Below are positions 16,879 to 26,128 of a DNA stretch of 40,517 nt, piece after piece. A program made the translations under genes and the position numbers. The stretch lies in NCBI GenBank assembly GCA_964487285.1, contig CAZAPZ010000002.1:1-40517 (forward strand), written 5' to 3'. Positions within the stretch are counted from its first letter, which is position 1, and the number at the start of each line of letters is the position of its first letter. The notes under the pieces were generated by a model that worked only from the letters and a program-made list of their open reading frames with translations, was not told the origin of the DNA and did no database searches. This stretch comes from CAZAPZ01 sp964487285 (GTDB taxonomy: Bacteria; Campylobacterota_A; Desulfurellia; JAADFJ01).

Positions 16879-18294
16879 TTAAAATCGATTTCTATTTTCT
16901 AAATCTTTGCTGCTCCATCCTCCGCCCAATGCTTTATATAGCGTAACCTGGTTTGTAAGAACCGCTGCATCTAAACTTACTAACTTTAACTTTGCCGCAA
17001 AGTATCCCCTTTCTGCATAAAGAACACTCAAATAATCCGAATATCCGCTGTCAAATCTTCTTTTTGACAAATAAAGCGCTTTTTTTAAAGCTTTTACTTC
17101 TTCACTTTGAGCCTCTATCTTTCGTTTTGAAATTTTCAATTTATTCAAAGCGTTAAAAACTTCTTTGAATGCATTTTTAACAGTCTGTTTATATTGAACA
17201 ACAGCTGCTTTTTTTTGAGCTTCTGCTATTTTAACATTTGATTTAATCCTTCCGAAATCAAAAATAGGTATAGCTGCAGCAGGTCCAATTCCCCAAATAT
17301 TTGCCGAACGCCGTATCAAATTGCTTAAATTCTCACTTTGAAAACCAAGCAATCCGGTTAAAGAGATTGACGGAAAATATGCCGCCTTTGCAGCACCGAT
17401 AAGCAAATTTTTTGCCTTTAAATTTTCCTCTGCCGCTTTGATATCCGGCCTGTTATCAAGCAAAGCTGATGGAAGTGCATCTGGAATCTTTATAGGATTC
17501 GGCAATTTTTCATTAAGTGTAATATTGTTATTAAAAATTTCTTTTGGACTTTTGCCAAGCAGCATGGAAAGAGCGCTCATCTGAACTATGTTTTGTTCTT
17601 TTAAAGACTCAACCAAAACTTTTGCATTTTCATATTGAGCTTTTGCCTGAAAAACTACAAGTTCATTAATTGCTCCATACTTATACTCTCTTTTTCTATA
17701 CTTGTAAGTTTCATTATATGATCTAAGTGTGTCCTGTGCTATTTTTAACTGTCTATTTACAGCAATAATATTGAAATACAGATTGGCTGCATTTGATATC
17801 AAAGAGAGTTTCGCTGTCTCTTCATTTGCTTTAATTGTCAGAAGAGACGCAAAAGCTGCTTTCTTTTGATCTTTTAATTTTCCCCAAAGGTCAACTTCGT
17901 AAGTCATTGGAGATGATATTGCAAAATTATTCAAAATCATCCCTCTTCCTTTTGGCAATACTTCATTGCTTGTCTTCTGCCTATAACCTGATGCTGATGC
18001 TGAAATATTTGGATAAAGATTAGCGCTTTGCAAGCCAAGATATGCTCTCGCATCCTCAACTCTAATAATGGCAAGTTTTAAATCATCGTTGTTTTTCAGC
18101 ACTTTTTCTATCAATTTGTTCAAGTTATTGTCATTAAAATTTTTCCACCAGTTTATATTGATGGTTTGCTGCCGGATACCGTTATTATAATATTGTGAGG
18201 GTAAATCCATTTTCGGCTTTGAAAATTTTGGTGCCGAACAGCCCTGCAGCAATAAAATTATACTTGCGGCAGTGATTAAAAATTCAGTTCTCAC
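16879..18294 (-). CDS. Outer-membrane efflux lipoprotein, TolC/NodT family
   Basis: 471 aa with a lipoprotein signal and lipobox LLLQGC. Mature motifs typical of RND outer-membrane factors: NINWWKNFNDNNLNKLIEKV near the N-terminus, NLYPNISASASGY, LLDNRPDIKAAEENL and the closing LYKALGGGW. It forms the trimeric channel that carries substrates across the outer membrane. The GTG start at 18294 follows aggag and overlaps the RND gene by 11 bp. Last gene of a marR-MFP-RND-OMF operon. Confidence 0.93.
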   Translation of the reverse strand: MRTEFLITAASIILLLQGCSAPKFSKPKMDLPSQYYNNGIRQQTININWWKNFNDNNLNKLIEKVLKNNDDLKLAIIRVEDARAYLGLQSANLYPNISASASGYRQKTSNEVLPKGRGMILNNFAISSPMTYEVDLWGKLKDQKKAAFASLLTIKANEETAKLSLISNAANLYFNIIAVNRQLKIAQDTLRSYNETYKYRKREYKYGAINELVVFQAKAQYENAKVLVESLKEQNIVQMSALSMLLGKSPKEIFNNNITLNEKLPNPIKIPDALPSALLDNRPDIKAAEENLKAKNLLIGAAKAAYFPSISLTGLLGFQSENLSNLIRRSANIWGIGPAAAIPIFDFGRIKSNVKIAEAQKKAAVVQYKQTVKNAFKEVFNALNKLKISKRKIEAQSEEVKALKKALYLSKRRFDSGYSDYLSVLYAERGYFAAKLKLVSLDAAVLTNQVTLYKALGGGWSSKDLENRNRF

Positions 18295-21200
18295 TTTTGA
18301 CTCTCCTATTAAACCTTTTTTTGAATTTCATAACGAGATAGAAAAATAAAGGAATAAAAAATATTCCTATCAGCGTTACAAAAAGATCACCGCCGACCAC
18401 TGTTGTGCCTATGATGCGACGACTGTTTGCTCCTGCGCCGGTGCTAAACGCCAGAGGTAAAGTTGCTGCAATAAAAGCAAGCGATGTCATAACAATAGGT
18501 CTGAATCTTATTCTTGCTCCCTCAATAGTTGCATCAAGCAAAGAATAGCCCTCGTTTAATCTTTGCAGAGCAAATTGCACCATTAATATGGCATTTTTAG
18601 TTGAAAGGCCTACAAGCGTTATAATACCCACCTGAAAATAAATGTCGCTTTCAAATCCTCTAAACCAGATCGCCAGTGCTGCACCGAAAAGCGCAAACGG
18701 AACAGATAGTATCACCGCAAAAGGAATGCTCCAGCTTTCATACAATGCAGCCAAAATCAAAAATACAAAAATCAGAGCGTATATAAATGAACTATTGCCT
18801 GATTTTGCGAGCTTTCTCTCCTGATATGACGTTCCCGACCATGCAATTGTATAGCCTGCAGGCAATATTTTCTCTGCAATCTTTTTAATAGCTTTCATTG
18901 CATCGCCGGATGAATATCCAAATTTAGGCTGACCTATTATGCCGGCTGCTTGAAATCCGTTAAATCTTTGCACTATACTTGGTCCGACAATCCTTTTAAG
19001 AGCCACCAGCGAGCTTATGGGAATTAAATTTCCGGTTATGGATTTTACAAAAATATCATTATAATCTTCTAAGTTTTCTCTGAATACCCCTTCGGATTGA
19101 AGATTTACATGATAAACTCTTCCATATAAGTTAAAGTCATTAACATAATATGTCCCAAATGTTGCACCTAATGTTGTAAATATGTTGGAGATAGGAACAC
19201 CTAAAGCTTTTGCTTTTTCTCTATCTACCGTAATTTTATACTGCGGCACATTTGTGTTAAGCGTTGAGCGCACCATCATAAGCTTGGGGCTTTGATTTGC
19301 CTTTTGAACAATCTCTTTTACATATTTGTCCAATAAATAGATGTTTGAACCTGTCCTGTTTTGAACATACATATCAAATCCGCCTGTTGTGCTCATACCC
19401 ATAATAGGCGGCGGATTCAGCGCCATAACAAAAGCTTTCCTATAGTGTGAAAACCGACCCATAAGTTGTTTTACTATTTCTTGAGAGTTTTCTTTCCTTT
19501 TTGACCAATTTTTCAAATGGGCAAAACCGATCCCTGCATCCGTTTTGTAGGCAAAAGTCATTAAATCAAGTCCCGCCATAGTCGCAATCGTCGTGACGTT
19601 AGGATTGCTCATTACTATTTTACTCAAATCCTTTTGAACTTTTACGGTTCTGCTCAACGATGCTCCAGGCATTAAATAATCAAAAAGCATGATAACGCCT
19701 TTGTCCTCATTGGGCACCAAACCTGTGGGCAGTTTGTGTATTATCAAATCCGTTGAAAAAAGCATTACGGCAAATAAAGCTATTGCCAGGATTCCATATT
19801 TTAAGATATGTCTAACGCCTTTTGCGAAATTTTGTGTTATATGTTTGAATATGATATTAAACTGTCTTGTCAGCCAAAATGGCTTCACTCTTTCCTTTTT
19901 CAAAAATATTGAGCATAATGCAGGAGTAAGCGTCAAAGCCACTATACCTGAGATAACCACAGATGTTGCAATGGTCAGGGCAAACTGCTGATACATTTTT
20001 CCGCTGAAACCGCCTATAAATGATGCGGGAATAAAAACGGCTGATAACACCAGCACAATGGCAACAATAGGTCCTGCAATCTCGCCCATAGCTCTATCGA
20101 CAGCATCTTTAACACTCAGATTTTCAGTATTCGTGTTCAAGATTCGGTCAACATTTTCTATGACAACTATAGCATCATCCACAACGAGCCCTATTGCCAA
20201 AATCAAGCCGAAAAGAGTCAAAAAATTGATAGAAAAACCCGCCATATAGAATCCTGCAAAGGTGCCTATTATTGATACGGGAATAGCAAGCACAGGTATA
20301 ATGGTGGCTCTTATTGTCCCGAGAAAAATATAGATAATAATAACAACAAGAACAATTGCAAACAAAAGAGTATATATAACCTCTTTGATGGATTCATGTA
20401 CAAACTTCGTTGTATCATAAGCATTGTGATATTGAAGATCGGATGGAAATCTTTTTGATAATTTTACCATAGTACTATCCACAGCTTGCGAAACATTAAG
20501 AGCATTGGCACCGGGAGATAAAAAAATTCCTACAAATACAGCCGGATGATTATTGAAGCTGCCCTGCAGAAAATATCGCTCGGATCCTAATTTCACACTT
20601 GCAACATCTTTTAATCTTAAAGCAGAGCCGTCACTATTTGATCTTATAATAATATTTCCGAACTGTTTAACGGTTTTAAGCCGCCCTCTCGTTGTGACAG
20701 TATATGTATATGTTTGCCTCTTTTTCACCGGCTCTTGGCCGATTTGACCTGCCGCAAATTGATTATTTTGACTTCTTATTGCGTTTATAATATCTGTCAC
20801 AGTTAACCCGTAAGAGGCAAGCTTATCGGGTTTTAACCAAACCCTGACGGAGTAATTTTGATTTCCGAATATCATAGCTTCACCGACGCCGGGAATCCTT
20901 TTTAAACGATCCAATACATTGATAAGCACGTAATTTGAGATATAAAGTGTGTTATGTTTATTATTCTTAGAAGTAAAAGTAAAAATTTTTAAAATATCTG
21001 GAGATCTTTCCCTGACGCTGATACCCTGCCTTCTAACAGCTTCGGGCAGTTTGTTTAGAGCTGTCTGAACCCTATTATTAACATCCACTTTTGCAACAGC
21101 CGGGTCCGTACCAATCTTAAAAGAAACACTCAAGGTCAATACTCCGCTTGGTGATGCCGTTGATGTCATATATATCATATTTTTAACACCGTTTATCGAC

Positions 21201-21403
21201 TCTTCAAGCGGTGCAGCAACTGTTTTCGACAAAGTCTCAGCATCTGCACCAGGATACACGGCTTGCACACTTATCTGAGGCGGAACAATACTTGGATACT
21301 CCTGAACGGGTAATTCTTTAATTGCAATAAGTCCCATCAGAATAATAATTATCGATATTACCGCTGCAAATATAGGCCTGTTTATAAAAAACCTGGAAAA
21401 CAT
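18284..21403 (-). CDS. RND efflux permease, hydrophobe/amphiphile (HAE1, AcrB-like) family
   Basis: 1039 aa, full length. The N-terminus MFSRFFINRPIFAAVISIII is classic. The proton-relay aspartates appear in GLVVDDAIVVIENV (TM4) and the lysine in STKNAILMVQFA (TM10), so the pump should be active. Two large periplasmic loops and about 12 membrane segments follow AcrB order. The lack of histidine/glutamate-rich metal motifs and overall AcrB likeness suggest organic compounds rather than heavy metals as cargo. It starts 2 bp after the fusion-protein gene and overlaps the outer-membrane factor. The exact substrate is unknown. Confidence 0.95.
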   Translation of the reverse strand: MFSRFFINRPIFAAVISIIIILMGLIAIKELPVQEYPSIVPPQISVQAVYPGADAETLSKTVAAPLEESINGVKNMIYMTSTASPSGVLTLSVSFKIGTDPAVAKVDVNNRVQTALNKLPEAVRRQGISVRERSPDILKIFTFTSKNNKHNTLYISNYVLINVLDRLKRIPGVGEAMIFGNQNYSVRVWLKPDKLASYGLTVTDIINAIRSQNNQFAAGQIGQEPVKKRQTYTYTVTTRGRLKTVKQFGNIIIRSNSDGSALRLKDVASVKLGSERYFLQGSFNNHPAVFVGIFLSPGANALNVSQAVDSTMVKLSKRFPSDLQYHNAYDTTKFVHESIKEVIYTLLFAIVLVVIIIYIFLGTIRATIIPVLAIPVSIIGTFAGFYMAGFSINFLTLFGLILAIGLVVDDAIVVIENVDRILNTNTENLSVKDAVDRAMGEIAGPIVAIVLVLSAVFIPASFIGGFSGKMYQQFALTIATSVVISGIVALTLTPALCSIFLKKERVKPFWLTRQFNIIFKHITQNFAKGVRHILKYGILAIALFAVMLFSTDLIIHKLPTGLVPNEDKGVIMLFDYLMPGASLSRTVKVQKDLSKIVMSNPNVTTIATMAGLDLMTFAYKTDAGIGFAHLKNWSKRKENSQEIVKQLMGRFSHYRKAFVMALNPPPIMGMSTTGGFDMYVQNRTGSNIYLLDKYVKEIVQKANQSPKLMMVRSTLNTNVPQYKITVDREKAKALGVPISNIFTTLGATFGTYYVNDFNLYGRVYHVNLQSEGVFRENLEDYNDIFVKSITGNLIPISSLVALKRIVGPSIVQRFNGFQAAGIIGQPKFGYSSGDAMKAIKKIAEKILPAGYTIAWSGTSYQERKLAKSGNSSFIYALIFVFLILAALYESWSIPFAVILSVPFALFGAALAIWFRGFESDIYFQVGIITLVGLSTKNAILMVQFALQRLNEGYSLLDATIEGARIRFRPIVMTSLAFIAATLPLAFSTGAGANSRRIIGTTVVGGDLFVTLIGIFFIPLFFYLVMKFKKRFNRRVKSEN

Positions 21404-21405
21404 AG

Positions 21406-22533
21406 TTATTGCTCCTTGATAATTTTACCTATTTTTACAGAAGCTCCCGGTCTTATCTTGAAAAAATTATCTACGATTACCAGATCGCCTTCTTTGAGAC
21501 CATGTCGAATAATATAGCGGTTTCCTGATGTTTCACCAAGTTTTACAGCTCTTACTTCAACCTTTCCATGATCCTCAATAAAAACCATCGCCCCCATTGG
21601 ATTTTGTAAAACAGCCCTTTGAGGTATTGTGACAACATCTTTCCTAACAAATCCATGCAGAATAATTCTCACAAATTCGCCTGGAAGCAACCAGCCGTCA
21701 TGGTTTTCAAAAATAGCCCTTGCCTTGATGCTTGAAGTTTTCATATTTATTCTCGCATCAATGAAATTTACAGTGCCTTGTATTTTAAGAATTTTTGAAT
21801 TAATTTTGACCGCAGCCTTGATATCGGATGTAAAATGATGTTGAATGTTTTTTATAAAATCAGTATCCGGAATCGAAAATTCAACATAAATCGGATCAAC
21901 CTGAGTTATTGTAGTAAGCGGTGTTCCATCGGTAACAAGACTACCGACATCGGTTAATGTCTGCCCTGTTATACCGTCGATAGTCGCCGGCACATCAGTA
22001 TAGCCGAGCTTGATTGCTGCTGCATCAAGCGCCGCTTCGGAACTTTTGACTTTTGCACCGGCGATCTCATAAGCTGATAGCGCTGCATCTCTCTGGCGGG
22101 CACTTGCACTATTTATTCCGTATAATATCTTTATGCGATGCCAATCTCTCGTCGCTTTTTCTAATTCAGCTTTGCTTACCTGAAGTTGAGCCCTTGCCAT
22201 ATTTACAGCAGATCGGTAGATAGCAGGCTCAATTTCATACATTAGCTCGCCTTTTTTAATAAACTTTCCTTCCGTATAAAACTTTTTTATTAATATACCC
22301 GTAACCCTTGCTCTTATTTTAACATTTTTAACGCTTTTTACCCTTGCAGGATATTCGAGATTGATTGGGATATTGCCCGCTTTGGGAACTTTGAATAGAT
22401 CAACTACCGGTATAGGTCGTTTTCTGTGAATATTTTTTTGTTTTTTCCCATAACTTGCAGCGGCTACGGCAACTGTTGCTATTATCAGCAGAATTACAAT
22501 TTTTGATATGGTTTTATATCTGTTTTTTATCAT
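21406..22533 (-). CDS. RND efflux membrane-fusion (periplasmic adaptor) protein
   Basis: 375 aa with an N-terminal membrane anchor (about 12-28, IVILLIIATVAVAAASY); no lipobox is seen. Family features: a split lipoyl domain (ARVTGILIKKFYTEGKFIKK and later GQTLTDVGSLVTDGTPLT), an alpha-helical hairpin between them with KATRDWHRIKILY, and the beta-barrel segment VDPIYVEFSIPDTDF. It bridges the RND pump and the outer-membrane channel. The start overlaps the marR stop by 4 bp and follows gaggag. Confidence 0.93.
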   Translation of the reverse strand: MIKNRYKTISKIVILLIIATVAVAAASYGKKQKNIHRKRPIPVVDLFKVPKAGNIPINLEYPARVKSVKNVKIRARVTGILIKKFYTEGKFIKKGELMYEIEPAIYRSAVNMARAQLQVSKAELEKATRDWHRIKILYGINSASARQRDAALSAYEIAGAKVKSSEAALDAAAIKLGYTDVPATIDGITGQTLTDVGSLVTDGTPLTTITQVDPIYVEFSIPDTDFIKNIQHHFTSDIKAAVKINSKILKIQGTVNFIDARINMKTSSIKARAIFENHDGWLLPGEFVRIILHGFVRKDVVTIPQRAVLQNPMGAMVFIEDHGKVEVRAVKLGETSGNRYIIRHGLKEGDLVIVDNFFKIRPGASVKIGKIIKEQ

Positions 22534-22982
22534 GATTTCTCCTCATCCCGATACATCTCCTCCGATGCATCAAGCATAATATCAAGCACATTAAAAAAGG
22601 CTTCAATTTCGCTGTCGCTGACTCTGCTCCTAACGATAGATTCATATTCCTTTACAAAAGGCAAAGATTTGGAAAGAATGTGTCTGCCTTTCTCATTAAG
22701 CTCAACAATATATGCCCTCTTGTCATTTTTATTACGTACTTTTCCAATACATCCTTTTTTCTCAAGCAGATATATAGCTCTCGCTACGGTTGTTTTGTCC
22801 TTTGAGATCATTTTTGCTATCTGAATTTGAGTAAGACGCCCGTTGTCATCAACAATTTTCATAATTGCAAACTGTTCGCCCGTAATCTCAAAAGATTTCA
22901 GCAACTTATTAAATTGAAATCTTATTGCGTTAGTCACTTTATTCAGATTATATCCCAACGAGTTTCTGAAGCTATAATCCAT
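22530..22982 (-). CDS. MarR-family regulator of the adjacent efflux operon
   Basis: 150 aa winged-helix protein. The recognition region (LTQIQIAKMISKDKTTVARA followed by IYLLEKKG) and the wing (RNKNDKRAYIVELNEKGR) are typical MarR, flanked by helices for dimerisation. It is the first gene of marR-MFP-RND-OMF and is preceded by a consensus promoter overlapped by a palindrome, the usual autorepression layout. Most likely it represses the pump until a small molecule binds it (inference from family and layout). The ribosome site aaggagg is about 13 bases from the ATG, somewhat far. Confidence 0.92.
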   Translation of the reverse strand: MDYSFRNSLGYNLNKVTNAIRFQFNKLLKSFEITGEQFAIMKIVDDNGRLTQIQIAKMISKDKTTVARAIYLLEKKGCIGKVRNKNDKRAYIVELNEKGRHILSKSLPFVKEYESIVRSRVSDSEIEAFFNVLDIMLDASEEMYRDEEKS

Positions 22983-23015
22983 TAAGTCGATCCACCCTCC
23001 TTAAAGCTATTTAAT

Positions 23016-23035
23016 TTAGTAGTATATACAACCAA
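23016..23035. promoter_or_regulatory. Candidate MarR operator over the -10 box
   Basis: Imperfect palindrome TTAGTAGTATATACAACCAA: 8 of 10 half-site positions match and the central GTATATAC is perfect. It covers the -10 hexamer of the marR promoter. Size and central TATA-type symmetry are typical of MarR-family sites. Binding is inferred, not shown. Confidence 0.6.
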
Positions 23036-23048
23036 ATGGATTTGTCAA
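23021..23048 (-). promoter_or_regulatory. Sigma-70 promoter of the marR efflux operon
   Basis: Read on the minus strand: TTGACA (23048-23043), 16-bp spacer, TATACT (23026-23021). Transcription would begin near 23014, leaving a leader of about 30 bases containing aaggagg before the marR ATG. Confidence 0.8.
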
Positions 23049-23226
23049 ACGATAAAAATTACCGGCAGTGATTTAAAAGCGAGTCGTTATAACCGGTTAT
23101 TCATTAACTGATGCTGCACACTAAACGCAGTTATTAAGTTTATATTGATATTTTGTCTATATTTCTTTCTCAGCTCATCTGTCGCGGATAGATTTTTTTA
23201 GTCTTAAGTATCGACCTAATTCCCTT

Positions 23227-23637
23227 CTATTTTGCTATAATATCGGAAAGCGTTATACTATTAAGAAACTCATTCAGTTTTCTTTCCAAACCGCTCCATA
23301 CGACTTGAGCATGGCAGCCGGTCATATCTATCAAAGGACAATCGGATGAATTATTCGTTGTACACGGTATCGACAGTTTAAGTGGGGATGTCGGATCTAT
23401 CAGCATTCTTATAGTTATATCATTCGGATCTTTATCCAATTTATATCCCCCTTTCGGGCCTCTATAACTTTTAAGTATTCCGGCTCTGGTGAGTTCTAAC
23501 ATTATCTTGCCGAGATATTTTAGCGGTATATTCTGCCGCTTTGAAATCTCTGCGAGCGTAACCGGTTTTTCATTATGAAGGGCGATGTCTATAACGGCTC
23601 TTAAGCCGTATCTGCTTTTTGTTGCGATTCTTATCAT
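23227..23637 (-). CDS. Rrf2-family regulator, probable Fe-S sensor
   Basis: 136 aa. The N-terminal winged helix (RIATKSRYGLRAVIDIALH, then LAEISKRQNIPLKYLGKIM and the wing YRGPKGGYKL) is a textbook Rrf2 domain. Three cysteines follow at regular spacing (PCTTNNSSDC, then C-x7-C ending MTGC), CX7CX7C. IscR-type members hold a cluster with three closely spaced cysteines, but their spacing is shorter. It may sense iron-sulfur status, redox or NO. It lies 40 bp downstream of polA on the same strand, probably the end of an ilvE-polA-rrf2 unit. Its ribosome site is weak. Targets are unknown. Confidence 0.88.
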   Translation of the reverse strand: MIRIATKSRYGLRAVIDIALHNEKPVTLAEISKRQNIPLKYLGKIMLELTRAGILKSYRGPKGGYKLDKDPNDITIRMLIDPTSPLKLSIPCTTNNSSDCPLIDMTGCHAQVVWSGLERKLNEFLNSITLSDIIAK

Positions 23638-23677
23638 TTTTTTAACTTACTTTTTTTGCCTTCCACTGCATTACAAT

Positions 23678-26128
23678 TTATAGATCTATCTGTTTTAAAT
23701 GCAGCCAATTGCTTCCAACCTTCATATCAACGAGCATTTTAACCTCAAATTCAACGGCGTTTTCCATTACCTCTTTTATAATAACCGCCGCCTTTGCAAC
23801 ATCCTTCTCTGTTACCTCTACAATCAATTCATCATGTATCTGAAGTAAAATATCGGCTTCTACCTGCTCTTTTAACCTATCATATAGTTTAATCATAGCA
23901 ATTTTTATTATATCTGCCGATGTACCCTGAATCGGGGCATTAATGGCTGCTCGTTCGCCAAAACTTCTAATGCGAGGATTGAGACTATTGATTTCGGCAA
24001 TTAGCCTTCTTCTTTTAAAAAATGTTTCAACATAACCATGACGCCTTGCGAAAATTTTCATATTTTCCATATATTGTTTGACACCGTTATATTTTTCAAA
24101 ATATTTGTTATAATAATTTTCTGCGGTTACACGAGATACGGCAAGATTTTTTGCAAGGCTGTTAATACCCATGCCGTACATAATTCCAAAGTTAATAACT
24201 TTTGCCAATCTCCTCTGTGCTTTTGTTATAATTTTAATCGGCGTATCAAACAGTTTAGCCGCTGTCGATGTGTGAATATCCTCGCCGTTCTGAAAAGCCG
24301 AAATCAGCTCCTTGTCTCCTGAAACAGCAGCCATCACGCGCAGTTCCATTTGAGAATAATCGGAACTTATAAATTTGCACCCGTCTTTAGCAACAAAAGC
24401 ATCGCGTATTGAATGCTTATCGGCATCAGTAGGAATATTTTGAAGATTAGGCTCTGACGAAGAGAGCCTGCCTGTTGCAGTCAACTTCTGGTTGTATGTG
24501 GTATGAATCCGCCAATCGAGATTATCAGACAGTTTTATTAAAGGATCGATATATGTTGTTTGAAGTTTTTCAATCGATCTATATTTTATAATCAGCGGAA
24601 CAATAGGATGCTTGTCGGCAAGTTTGCTCAATGTCTCAATATCGGTAGATAATCCTATCTTGCCGCGCTTAATCGGTTTTAAACCTATTTTATCAAAAAG
24701 AAGTTCCGATATCTGTTTGGGCGAATTTAAATTAAGTTTATAATCGGATAACTTAAAAATGGCATCGGAAATGTCAAAAATCTCCTTTTCTAACCCCTTC
24801 CGTTTTTGATAAAGTAGATCTCTATCGACCTTTATTCCTTTTTTCTCCATATTAAAAAGAACCGTTGAAAGTTTTTGTTCGATATCGTAAAGAAAAGTCA
24901 ACCCGTCATTTTTCAAATGTTCCAAAGCCAATTTCTTAAGTTTAAAATAGTCCGTTATCTCAGGTTTCGGATTGCCGGTTAAATTAAATGATAGCCAGGA
25001 CAAACTACCCTTTTTTGTATTATCAATCAGATAGCTCGCTATACTTAAATCAAAATAGTTTTCCAAAACTCCGGCAATATGTAGAAGCTGTTTACTGTCA
25101 TTAACAACAATTTCTCTTCCTTTTATAACATTGCGAAATTCTTCCGATATATTAAGAGAGCAGACTGTGCCGTTATCTGCCGATAGAAGCACTGCTTCAT
25201 CTTTTATCTCAACGGCAAGAGCGGCATCATCTCCCAATTCTGATAAAAATTGATTATATGTTATAAAATTTTTATTAATGTTGTTGTCATCGTAAAGATC
25301 TAAAAGAAAACTTTTAAATTCCAGTTGTTTATAAATTTCAGATAACGCATTTTTATCGTTTTCCCCTTTTGTGAAAAGCTCTCGGTCTATTTGTATGTCA
25401 TCCTTAATCTCGGTAAGAAATAGCGCATCTGTCAGCTGTTTTTTGTTCTCCGCAAGGGAATTCCGTATTTTCTTGGGGAGCTTTTCCATATTATTATATA
25501 TATTATCTACCGAACCAAACTCGTTTAATAAAAACGCGGCTCGCTTGGGGCCTATTCCAGGAATACCGGGTATATTATCAGCATTATCTCCTACAAGTGC
25601 CAAAAACATTGCTATTTTATCGGGAAAAACAGCGAATTTCTTTTTTACCTCATCGGGCGTATATATTTTATCGCTGCTTATATTCCATACGGACACTCTG
25701 CTATCTACGCATTGCATAAGATCTTTGTCGCCTGTAACAATTAGAACAGGTCCTTCCCAATTTCTCGCAGCCGAATAGATTATATCGTCGGCTTCATATC
25801 CGTCTTTTACGATATAGCTGATGCCCATAGCATCGATAATTTTTTTAACTATCGGAATCTGAACAGACAAATCGGCGGGCATAGGAGGTCTTTGAGCTTT
25901 ATATGAATCATAAGCCTCTTTTCTGAATGTTTTTTCAATGCTATCGAATGCAACGGCAATATATTTCGGCGATTTCTCTTTTACAATGCGATTTACAAGT
26001 TTTACAAATCCATAAATTGCATTGGTTGGAAAACCGCCTTTGGTAGAAAGCGATTTTATTGCAAAAAAGCTCCTGTATAAATATGCATAGCCATCTATTA
26101 TGACAAGCTCATTGTTAGACAAAGTCAA
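23678..26128 (-). CDS. polA: DNA polymerase I
   Basis: 816 aa. Residues 1-270 form the 5' nuclease/FEN domain (IIDGYAYLYRSFFAIK, YEADDIIYSAA, VTGDKDLMQ, GDNADNIPGIPGIGPKRA). A reduced middle domain occupies about 290-420, with AVEIKDEAVLL where a 3'-5' exonuclease would have its DxE, so proofreading is probably lost. The polymerase domain (about 430-816) has motif A SSDYSQMELR, motif B RRLAKVINFGIMYG and motif C QIHDELIVEV. It repairs gaps and removes primers. No ATG is available: the start is TTG at 26128 (or TTG at 26122), inside the last bases of ilvE, implying coupled translation. Confidence 0.94.
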   Translation of the reverse strand: MTLSNNELVIIDGYAYLYRSFFAIKSLSTKGGFPTNAIYGFVKLVNRIVKEKSPKYIAVAFDSIEKTFRKEAYDSYKAQRPPMPADLSVQIPIVKKIIDAMGISYIVKDGYEADDIIYSAARNWEGPVLIVTGDKDLMQCVDSRVSVWNISSDKIYTPDEVKKKFAVFPDKIAMFLALVGDNADNIPGIPGIGPKRAAFLLNEFGSVDNIYNNMEKLPKKIRNSLAENKKQLTDALFLTEIKDDIQIDRELFTKGENDKNALSEIYKQLEFKSFLLDLYDDNNINKNFITYNQFLSELGDDAALAVEIKDEAVLLSADNGTVCSLNISEEFRNVIKGREIVVNDSKQLLHIAGVLENYFDLSIASYLIDNTKKGSLSWLSFNLTGNPKPEITDYFKLKKLALEHLKNDGLTFLYDIEQKLSTVLFNMEKKGIKVDRDLLYQKRKGLEKEIFDISDAIFKLSDYKLNLNSPKQISELLFDKIGLKPIKRGKIGLSTDIETLSKLADKHPIVPLIIKYRSIEKLQTTYIDPLIKLSDNLDWRIHTTYNQKLTATGRLSSSEPNLQNIPTDADKHSIRDAFVAKDGCKFISSDYSQMELRVMAAVSGDKELISAFQNGEDIHTSTAAKLFDTPIKIITKAQRRLAKVINFGIMYGMGINSLAKNLAVSRVTAENYYNKYFEKYNGVKQYMENMKIFARRHGYVETFFKRRRLIAEINSLNPRIRSFGERAAINAPIQGTSADIIKIAMIKLYDRLKEQVEADILLQIHDELIVEVTEKDVAKAAVIIKEVMENAVEFEVKMLVDMKVGSNWLHLKQIDL

